7,079 nt of DNA, taken from positions 1-7,079 of the forward strand of contig JALWON010000100.1 of NCBI GenBank assembly GCA_027083475.1, read 5' to 3'. This DNA is from Sulfurimonas sp. (GTDB taxonomy: Bacteria > Campylobacterota > Campylobacteria > Campylobacterales > Sulfurimonadaceae). Position numbers and translations under genes: made by a program. This document shows, piece by piece, positions 1 to 5,553 of this stretch. How positions within the stretch are numbered: position 1 is the stretch's first letter; the number at the start of each line of letters is the position of its first letter. Under the pieces are notes generated by a model. It did not search any database, was not told the origin of the DNA, and saw only the letters and a list, made by a program, of their open reading frames with translations.

Positions 1-220
1 CTATATGCACAGAGAAATTAAACTCTTTGAGAGAAACATCTAAGCCCTCTGCCTTATAAAAACCTTTCTCTTTTGCCATATAAAATCCAGCAAATTCAAA
101 CTGATTTTTCCATAAAAGTTGCACATTAAGCGGTTCATTTGCACTTACAAAGAGTTCAAAAAACATCAAAAAGAGAAATATACTTTTCACATAAAGCCCT
201 TGTTTAAACATAGTCTCCAT
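1..220 (-). CDS. NMT1/THI5-like periplasmic solute-binding protein, N-terminal part only
   Basis: This is the first 73 codons of a leftward gene that runs off the left edge. The product starts with a signal peptide: basic residues (FKQGLYVK), a hydrophobic stretch (SIFLFLMFFELFV), and a likely cleavage site near VSA-NE. The mature start continues as LNVQLLWKNQFEFAGFYMAK and then EKGFYKAEGLDV. That pattern (a strand ending in xLxW, then QFxFAGFYxAKExGFYKxxGLDV) is typical of the NMT1/THI5/SsuA-like solute-binding fold. In Campylobacterota this domain is found both in ABC-transporter binding proteins and as the periplasmic sensor half of histidine kinases and diguanylate cyclases, so the missing part decides which it is. 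Two ATGs compete, at 220 and 211 (minus strand). The purine-rich AAGAGGAG just upstream fits the first one better. Substrate unknown. Confidence 0.75.
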   Translation of the reverse strand, partial: METMFKQGLYVKSIFLFLMFFELFVSANEPLNVQLLWKNQFEFAGFYMAKEKGFYKAEGLDVSLKEFNFSVHI

Positions 221-223
221 TAT

Positions 224-231
224 CTCCTCTT
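224..231 (-). promoter_or_regulatory. Ribosome binding site of the solute-binding protein gene
   Basis: On the minus strand AAGAGGAG lies three bases before the ATG at 220. The AAGAGG part is at a more usual distance of five bases. The only other nearby ATG, at 211, lies 12 bases from this site, so the site favours the 220 start, though not decisively. Confidence 0.55.
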
Positions 232-275
232 TTTCTTAAGTCTTGGCTTAAATGCCTCTAATCTAAATATTCATT

Positions 276-284
276 TGATATAAT
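276..284 (+). promoter_or_regulatory. Extended -10 promoter for the 665-aa membrane protein gene
   Basis: TGATATAAT fits the extended -10 consensus TGnTATAAT exactly. It would place the transcript start near 291 and give a leader of roughly 26 bases before the ATG at 317. No clear -35 is visible. It is the only strong candidate upstream of the rightward gene row. Confidence 0.55.
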
Positions 285-288
285 TATA
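283..288 (-). promoter_or_regulatory. Candidate -10 box for the leftward solute-binding protein gene
   Basis: A perfect TATAAT reads on the minus strand about 63 bases before the ATG at 220. No TTGACA-like -35 is visible, which is usual for sigma-70 promoters of Campylobacterota. A second minus-strand TATAAT lies at 305-310, so the start site is ambiguous. The box shares two bases with the rightward -10 box. Confidence 0.4.
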
Positions 289-316
289 AAAATTAAACTT
301 TTGGATTATATTTCTA

Positions 317-2314
317 ATGAATAAGCTTGAAATTTCAGCACATGAGACCCTGATAGTAACAACGTTACTACACTATAAATTTTTAACACAGACACAACTC
401 TCACAACTCGTCAAACTTGAAATTACCCCCGAGTACCTTGACACTATGCAAGAAAAACAGATGATTCGTTCTCTCAAAAACAGACAATTTTCCAAACCAA
501 GAGAGCCCCTGTACTTTGCCCTGCCAAACAAACAACTCGGACTCGATGAGAGCCTCTATTTTCAAGATATTGACTTACGTAAACTCAGTATCTCAGAGGA
601 AGATTATTTTCATATTTACCATACGGTAAATTATCATATTTTGTTCAATACCTATGCGGAGTTTCGACATATAAAAATCAACTACTTTAGTGCCTATTTT
701 GATGCGTTTAAGAACAAAACAAAAAAAGATGAGCTCCAAGCCAGCGGTAAATTTACCCTTGAATCGGGAGATTTTCTCATACCAAACGCAACCATGAACT
801 TCTCTTTAGCCTCTGGTGAGGAGTTCATCTATGTGCTTGATCTCTTTTCAGATACAGAAGTGACAAGCATTGTCCATCGTATTGCCCTCTACAATCAGGT
901 CTTTGTAGAGAATGTTTACAAACTTGACAGAGTCATTTTGATTTTTAAAAATGAAGAAATAAAAGCAAAAGGTATCGAGTTTTTAACAAACGCAAAAATT
1001 TTAAACGAGTACAAAAACAACTTCATTTTTAAAACCGTCAAAAATTTAGAGAGTGATTTCAGCCTCCAATGGATGAGTTTTGACTCGAAAAAAGAGCTTG
1101 CTTTTGTTCCAAAAGAGCATGAAGATCATGAAGAGCATAAAGAGTATGAAGAGGAGCTGATAGAAGAGATAGTTGAAGCCGAGATTGAAATCGAAGAGAC
1201 ACCAGAAGTCCACGAGATGCCAAAAGAGCAAGTAATCCAAGAGACGAAAGAGCCAGAGCTCAAAGAAGAATTACAAAAAGAAGCAGTAGCAGAAGAAGAA
1301 ATAATCGTACAAAACACACCAGCAGAAGAGCAACTTGAAGCACTCTCACAAGAGATACAGCCAAATCTTCGCAGCCAAATTATTCAAACAGTGCAAGATG
1401 CTTCCCTGCTTCTGTATACCCTTGCAGGTATCGCTGCATTTGTCGTTTCTGCCTACATGGAGATGATTGCGTTTGACAGTTTCTACCCTGGATTTTTCCT
1501 TATCTCTGTTGTGATGGTCATTGCGTTTGAGGTGGCTAAGGTAGGAAGTATTTTTATGAAAGTTTACATCCAAAAATCAGGTTCAGAGGTCAATAAATGG
1601 ACGATGAAGCTTCTAAGCAGCCTGTTTATTCCTCTGCTTTTTGGACTCTCTATCATCTCCTCTATGGCTGTGACCGCCGATAAGCTAGAGAGCCCCCATG
1701 CAGAAGAACTCAAAGCAAAATCTATCAAAAAAATTCAAACAGAGTATGAAGAGATTGTTGCCATGACAGAAAAAGATCACCTCCGCCGTGCCAAACAACT
1801 GAAACAAGATTTCTTTGATAAAATTGCTGAGTTTGAGCAACGTAAAAAAGAGGTTATTGCCAACAAAGATGCAGAAATAGAGAAACAAAAAACAGTCTAT
1901 GGAGCCGATGGAAAAACATGGAAAGGCTCCAAATATGAAGAGCATGTCAAAGAACGTAAAAATCTCATAGCAGAATTTGCTGCGGAGAGAATGGCACTTG
2001 AACGCCTCTACAATGAGCAACTTGAACAAGAATCTGCACAGTACCGTAAAGAGAAAAAAGAGGATTTAAACTACAAATCACAAAACCTCAAATCTGCCGA
2101 GAGTGAAGTCTTAGCCTCCTCATGGCAAGCCCAAAACGAAATGGTACGCTCTTTTATAAAGGTAGTAAACCACGGGTTTGGACTCTCACTCAAAGAGTTA
2201 GATTTCATTTTTATGCTCTCAATTCTTGTAAGTATCCTCCTTGAACTCACCATTTACAAGGTCTTCTCTAATGTCGCGATTGTTTATGCGATAAGAAGAC
2301 AAGCCTCAAATTAA
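317..2314 (+). CDS. Membrane-anchored coiled-coil protein with winged-helix/Replic_Relax-like head
   Basis: I do not recognise this as a named gene. Residues about 5-75 look like a winged helix (LLHYKFLTQTQLSQL, then a basic wing and PLYFALPN). Residues about 99-235 resemble the core of Replic_Relax (replication-relaxation) proteins, which have a PD-(D/E)xK-like fold: an HxxxNYH entry near 102-107, a strand with IPNA at 155-158 where the family usually has PD, a strand with VLDL at 173-176, and HRIALY at 187-192. The expected acidic residues are therefore changed, which suggests loss of nuclease activity. Residues about 267-340 form an acidic, charged linker. Three membrane segments follow (about 362-386, 389-418, 430-453), then a charged coiled coil (about 455-620) and a fourth membrane segment (about 629-650). 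If the head is cytoplasmic, the coiled coil would face the periplasm. The start has only a weak Shine-Dalgarno (GGA at 303-305), but no earlier in-frame ATG exists. The gene is 45 bp upstream of mntA. The domain assignment is an inference from sequence pattern; function unknown. Confidence 0.7.
   Translation: MNKLEISAHETLIVTTLLHYKFLTQTQLSQLVKLEITPEYLDTMQEKQMIRSLKNRQFSKPREPLYFALPNKQLGLDESLYFQDIDLRKLSISEEDYFHIYHTVNYHILFNTYAEFRHIKINYFSAYFDAFKNKTKKDELQASGKFTLESGDFLIPNATMNFSLASGEEFIYVLDLFSDTEVTSIVHRIALYNQVFVENVYKLDRVILIFKNEEIKAKGIEFLTNAKILNEYKNNFIFKTVKNLESDFSLQWMSFDSKKELAFVPKEHEDHEEHKEYEEELIEEIVEAEIEIEETPEVHEMPKEQVIQETKEPELKEELQKEAVAEEEIIVQNTPAEEQLEALSQEIQPNLRSQIIQTVQDASLLLYTLAGIAAFVVSAYMEMIAFDSFYPGFFLISVVMVIAFEVAKVGSIFMKVYIQKSGSEVNKWTMKLLSSLFIPLLFGLSIISSMAVTADKLESPHAEELKAKSIKKIQTEYEEIVAMTEKDHLRRAKQLKQDFFDKIAEFEQRKKEVIANKDAEIEKQKTVYGADGKTWKGSKYEEHVKERKNLIAEFAAERMALERLYNEQLEQESAQYRKEKKEDLNYKSQNLKSAESEVLASSWQAQNEMVRSFIKVVNHGFGLSLKELDFIFMLSILVSILLELTIYKVFSNVAIVYAIRRQASN
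1115..1345 (+). other. Low-complexity acidic linker-coding tract
   Basis: This stretch is dominated by GAA and GAG codons with scattered GCA, AAA and ATA. It encodes about 75 residues rich in Glu, with Lys, His, Ile and Pro. It separates the nuclease-like head from the first membrane segment of the 665-aa protein and is probably a disordered or helical spacer. The purine bias leaves spurious open frames on the opposite strand. Confidence 0.7.
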
Positions 2315-2323
2315 TGATTCATA

Positions 2324-2332
2324 TGCTAAAAT
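2324..2332 (+). promoter_or_regulatory. Candidate extended -10 promoter for mntA-hepT
   Basis: TGCTAAAAT fits the extended -10 pattern TGnTATAAT with one mismatch in the hexamer. It lies in the short gap after the 665-aa gene, 27 bases before the mntA ATG at 2360. A local promoter would let the toxin-antitoxin pair, and possibly dnaB and comEC behind it, be transcribed independently of the upstream gene. No operator repeat is evident around it. Confidence 0.45.
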
Positions 2333-2346
2333 TTGTCAATTCAAAA

Positions 2347-2351
2347 AAGGG
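2347..2351 (+). promoter_or_regulatory. Ribosome binding site that fixes the mntA start
   Basis: AAGGG lies eight bases before the ATG at 2360. The same frame is open from a TTG at 2333, but that codon lies upstream of this site, so the ATG at 2360 is the supported start. Confidence 0.6.
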
Positions 2352-2359
2352 CACTTAAT

Positions 2360-2644
2360 ATGACAAAAGAGTATATTTTAAACTTTTTAAAACAAAATAA
2401 ACAGCTCTTACACACAAAATACAAAGTAAGTAAAATAGGACTTTTTGGAAGCTATGCAAGAGGTACAGCACACAACGATAGCGATATAGATATTTTAGTC
2501 GAAATGCCCTCTTCTTTTGACAACTTTTTTGATTTAAAATATTTTTTAGAAAATGCCTTTGGAAAAACTGTTGATTTAGGAAAAATAAAAAATCTAAGAC
2601 TTCTCGTCAAAAAATATGTAGATAAAGAAATCATTTATGTCTAA
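2360..2644 (+). CDS. mntA: MntA-type nucleotidyltransferase antitoxin of a type VII HEPN/MNT module
   Basis: This 94-aa protein is a minimal nucleotidyltransferase. It carries a complete GS-x10-DxD motif (G30-S31 then D42-I43-D44, in GLFGSYARGTAHNDSDIDIL) and a third carboxylate, D72 in GKTVDL. These are the metal-binding residues of the DNA polymerase beta superfold, so the enzyme should be active. In characterised HepT/MntA pairs, MntA neutralises the HEPN RNase by adding AMP units from ATP to the tyrosine of its active-site motif. The length is normal for the family. The start is the ATG at 2360, supported by AAGGG eight bases upstream. The stop overlaps the start of hepT by eight bases, so the two are translationally coupled, antitoxin first. 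The domain call is secure; the chemistry is inferred from the family. Confidence 0.92.
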   Translation: MTKEYILNFLKQNKQLLHTKYKVSKIGLFGSYARGTAHNDSDIDILVEMPSSFDNFFDLKYFLENAFGKTVDLGKIKNLRLLVKKYVDKEIIYV

Positions 2645-3083
2645 ACGAGATACTCGCCTTTATATTACTGATATATTTATCGCTATCAATAAAATACAGC
2701 GATATACACAGCATTGTACCTCTGCCCAAGATTTGCGATGGGATGAACTCATATGGGATGCATCCATCAGGGAACTAGAGATTATTGGTGAAGCAACACG
2801 TATTTTAATCAACTCCCATATTTTGGAAAATCAAAACTATAGAAAAATCGTAGACTTTAGAAATATCATTGCACATGGTTATTTTGGACTTGATGAAGAA
2901 GAAGTTTATAGTGTCATCAAAGATAAATTAGTTGTATTTGAAAATGAACTCATCCAACTTGTCATCGCAAAGAATATCCCCATAGAAGAGGTCCTTCTTT
3001 TAGCAATAGAAGAAAATACAAAGATTACTCCATTAGTAGAGTATCTTCACAAACTTTATGAAAGATTTGATAATGCAAGATAA
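2637..3083 (+). CDS. hepT: HepT-type HEPN ribonuclease toxin (DUF86 family)
   Basis: This 148-aa helical protein is the toxin partner of the preceding mntA. The DUF86/HepT signature is clear: an N-terminal helix DIFIAINKIQRY, the core DASIRELEIIGEATRIL, and the catalytic RNIIAHGY, which gives R75-x4-H80-x-Y82. Arg and His form the metal-independent RNase site of HEPN toxins, and Tyr82 is the residue that MntA would AMPylate. The known targets of such toxins are tRNA or mRNA; the target here is not known. Beyond the HEPN core there is a C-terminal tail of about 35 residues (from about IPIEEVLL on), longer than in many members. The start overlaps the end of mntA by eight bases. The last 11 bases overlap the preferred dnaB start (26 bases if the earlier dnaB ATG is used), so hepT is physically tied to the helicase gene. 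Confidence 0.9.
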   Translation: MSKRDTRLYITDIFIAINKIQRYTQHCTSAQDLRWDELIWDASIRELEIIGEATRILINSHILENQNYRKIVDFRNIIAHGYFGLDEEEVYSVIKDKLVVFENELIQLVIAKNIPIEEVLLLAIEENTKITPLVEYLHKLYERFDNAR

Positions 3084-5553
3084 TTTATATAACCTGGCGT
3101 TTGAACGCTCTATTCTTAGCTCTATTGTTTTTGAACCAAGTCAGTTTGATGAGTTGAGTGTTGCACTTCAAGAGGATGATTTTTATCTTCCTGCCCATCA
3201 AGACATCTTTAAGGCAATGCTGCTCTTACTCCAACGCGATCAGCCCATAGATGAAGAGTTTATCAAAAAAGAACTTATCAAAGTGAAAAAGTTTGATGAA
3301 CAGGTTTTACTTGAAATCCTCTCTGCAAATCCTATTTCCAACACACAAGCCTATGTAAATGAAATCAAAGACAAATCCCTTAAACGCCACCTGCTTACCC
3401 TCACAACGGAGATAAAAAGAGTCACAGTCGAAGAGGAACTCCCCTCAGAAGAAGTGATTGATATAGTAGAGAAAAAACTCTACGAAATCACTCAAGACAA
3501 CCAAACAAGCGACTTTAAAGATGCTCCTAAAATGACCTTTGATACGATGGAGTATATCAAAGAGATGAAAGCACGAGGCGACACGGTGCTTGTTGGCGTC
3601 GATACGGGCTTTGCTGAACTCAACAAAATGACAACGGGGTTTGGGAAGGGAGATTTAGTCATTATCGCAGCGAGGCCTGCGATGGGGAAATGTCTTGGAC
3701 TTGGCACAAAAGTTGTCATGTTTGATGGAACACTTAAAAATGTAGAAGATGTTAAAGTTGGTGACCAACTTATGGGTGATGATTCAACCCCAAGAAATGT
3801 ACTCTCACTTGCTCGTGGACGGGAAAAAATGTTTTGGGTGCGACAAAAAAAAGGGATTGACTACCGAGTAAACGAATCACATATATTATCACTCAAACGC
3901 AGCAGAAACGAAGGGAAACACAAGCACGGTGACACACTCAATATTGCAATAAAAGATTACAATACAAAATCGAAACGATTTCATTCTAACTACAAAGGCT
4001 ATAAAGTCGCTATTAATTTTAAAAAGCAAAAACTCAGCATAGACCCTTATTTTCTAGGTTTATGGCTCGGTGATGGTACAAGTTCCAATGTCTCAATTGC
4101 AACGATGGACAAAGAAATTATTGATTTTCTCAAAGAATATGCAAAAAAATTAGATTTGCAACTCTCATCACAAACACCGCAAAACAAATGCCCAGTTTAT
4201 AGCATAACATCAGGGAAAAGAGGTGTCTCAAAACATACAGATAACTCTTTACAAAAGAGGCTCAGAGATATTGGTGTTCTCAATAACAAACACATCCCTC
4301 ATAACTACATCCAAAATAGTGAAAAAAACAGACTCCAACTCTTAGCAGGTTTAATCGATAGCGATGGCTACTATGATGATAAATTTCATGTTTTTGAGAT
4401 AGTACAAAAAGATAAAAAGTTAAGCAAACAGATTAAGTATTTAGCAGATTCTCTTGGCTTTCGTGTCTCATTTAAAGCAAAAAAAGCACGTATCAAAAAG
4501 ATAAACTATGAGTGTGAAGTCTATAGAATAAGAATAGTTGGGCATTTAGATAAGATTCCTACAAAAATAGCAAGAAAACAAGCGCGACCACTTCTCTCAA
4601 AACGAGAACACCTCCACACAGGTATAGAAGTTGAGTATGACAAAGTCGATGACTATTATGGATTTACCATTGATGGCAATCATCTCTTTTTACTCGAAGA
4701 TATGACAGTGACACATAACACTTCTTTTATACTCAACACAGTCAATTCCCTCATTTTACAAAACAAAGGGGTGGCTTTTTTCTCGCTTGAAATGCCTGCT
4801 GAGCAATTGATGTTGCGTTTGCTCTCTATTCAGACCTCTATTCCTCTGCAACACCTTCGTACGGGAAATATGAACAATGACCAATGGAGTAGTCTCAATG
4901 GTGCCATTGACAGGATGAACAGTGCGAAACTTTTTGTTGATGATCAAGGGAGCATTAACATTAATCAGCTCCGCTCAAAACTACGAAAACTGAAAAATCA
5001 ACATCCTGAAATTGAGATTGCGGTGATTGATTACTTGCAAATTATGCAAGGTGTTGGTACACAAGATAGACACCTACAGGTTTCAGAAATCTCGCGTGGG
5101 CTCAAGATGCTTGCTCGTGAACTTGAGCTCCCTATTGTTGCCCTCTCACAGCTCAACCGTGGACTTGAAGCACGTAATGACAAACGCCCAATGCTGAGTG
5201 ATATTCGTGAATCAGGATCAATCGAGCAGGATGCAGACATCATTTTGTTTGTCTACCGTGATGATGTTTACCTCTACAAAGAGGAAAAAGAGCGAGAAAA
5301 AGCAGCCAAAGCAGAAGGCAAAGAGTTCGTTTCAGAATATGTGGAAAAAGAGGAAGAAGATGCAGAAATTATCATCGGGAAACAGCGTAATGGCCCTACA
5401 GGACATGTGAAACTCATTTTCCAAAAGAAACTCACACGCTTTGTCGATGCACCCGCGTTTAGTGCAGGTGTTGAAACTGTGTATGAAAACATTGACACCT
5501 CCTCTGCTGAAATTGACATAGGGGAGTCAAGTATCTCTATGCCGACACTCTAA
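3073..5553 (+). CDS. dnaB: Replicative DNA helicase DnaB precursor containing an intein
   Basis: DnaB is the hexameric ATP-driven helicase that unwinds DNA at the replication fork. The precursor is 826 residues and the spliced product would be 483, the normal DnaB length. The N-terminal domain starts with NLYNLAFERSILSSI and includes DDFYLPAHQDIFKAM. The linker and RecA-like domain follow, with VGVDTGFAELNKMT and Walker A ARPAMGK (ending at residue 206). The intein occupies 207-549 and Walker A resumes with T550-S551. Further on are FFSLEMP, Walker B IAVIDYLQ (D653), SQLNRGLEAR, SDIRESGSIEQDAD and the arginine-finger region KQRNGPTG (R772). A Lys/Glu-rich insert lies at about 733-763. I chose the ATG at 3073, which has the purine run GAAAG eight bases upstream. 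An in-frame ATG at 3058 would add five residues and has no suitable site. The start lies inside hepT, and comEC follows directly. The spliced helicase contains no cysteine. Confidence 0.95.
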   Translation: MQDNLYNLAFERSILSSIVFEPSQFDELSVALQEDDFYLPAHQDIFKAMLLLLQRDQPIDEEFIKKELIKVKKFDEQVLLEILSANPISNTQAYVNEIKDKSLKRHLLTLTTEIKRVTVEEELPSEEVIDIVEKKLYEITQDNQTSDFKDAPKMTFDTMEYIKEMKARGDTVLVGVDTGFAELNKMTTGFGKGDLVIIAARPAMGKCLGLGTKVVMFDGTLKNVEDVKVGDQLMGDDSTPRNVLSLARGREKMFWVRQKKGIDYRVNESHILSLKRSRNEGKHKHGDTLNIAIKDYNTKSKRFHSNYKGYKVAINFKKQKLSIDPYFLGLWLGDGTSSNVSIATMDKEIIDFLKEYAKKLDLQLSSQTPQNKCPVYSITSGKRGVSKHTDNSLQKRLRDIGVLNNKHIPHNYIQNSEKNRLQLLAGLIDSDGYYDDKFHVFEIVQKDKKLSKQIKYLADSLGFRVSFKAKKARIKKINYECEVYRIRIVGHLDKIPTKIARKQARPLLSKREHLHTGIEVEYDKVDDYYGFTIDGNHLFLLEDMTVTHNTSFILNTVNSLILQNKGVAFFSLEMPAEQLMLRLLSIQTSIPLQHLRTGNMNNDQWSSLNGAIDRMNSAKLFVDDQGSININQLRSKLRKLKNQHPEIEIAVIDYLQIMQGVGTQDRHLQVSEISRGLKMLARELELPIVALSQLNRGLEARNDKRPMLSDIRESGSIEQDADIILFVYRDDVYLYKEEKEREKAAKAEGKEFVSEYVEKEEEDAEIIIGKQRNGPTGHVKLIFQKKLTRFVDAPAFSAGVETVYENIDTSSAEIDIGESSISMPTL
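3691..4719 (+). other. DnaB intein (343 aa) with LAGLIDADG homing endonuclease, in the Walker A motif
   Basis: An in-frame insertion splits the P-loop between MGK and TS. It starts with Cys1 (CLGLGTKVVMFDG) and ends with H342-N343, followed by Thr as the +1 residue: the pattern of a class 1 intein. Block A is residues 1 to about 13. Block B holds N61-E-S-H64, keeping the His but with Asn where Thr is usual. Block F/G runs from YYGFTIDGNHLF (H331) to TVTHN. The central region has two LAGLIDADG motifs, FLGLWLGDGT (121-130, D128) and LLAGLIDSDGY (217-227, D225). Both catalytic acids are present and there is no frame disruption, so the endonuclease looks intact. Between them lies a block-D-like KHIPHNYI. 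Cysteines occur only at positions 1, 167 and 275. Splicing is required to rebuild the ATP site. Boundaries are exact to the residue from the intein junction rules; activity is inferred. Confidence 0.95.

Noticed and set aside
1115..1345. GA-rich tract as a tandem repeat or CRISPR-like array
   Set aside because: There is no fixed repeat unit or spacing; it is codon-level bias from a Glu-rich linker.
1685..2029. Minus-strand open frame of 114 codons inside the coiled-coil region
   Set aside because: Its translation is Phe/Leu/Cys-rich in a way that mirrors Lys/Glu codons of the sense strand; no start signal or family resemblance.
2333..2359. In-frame TTG at 2333 as an earlier start for mntA
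   Set aside because: The TTG has no ribosome site, while the ATG at 2360 has AAGGG at eight bases. The extra residues (MSIQKRALN) do not belong to the MNT fold and overlap the likely promoter region.
3691..4719. The segment as a group I intron or separate endonuclease gene inside dnaB
   Set aside because: The reading frame is continuous through it and it has Cys1, terminal His-Asn and +1 Thr, which identify a protein intein.
5198..5410. Plus-strand open frame inside the 3' half of dnaB
   Set aside because: Lys/Gln/Ser-rich shadow of the charged insert of DnaB; the dnaB frame carries the conserved helicase residues.
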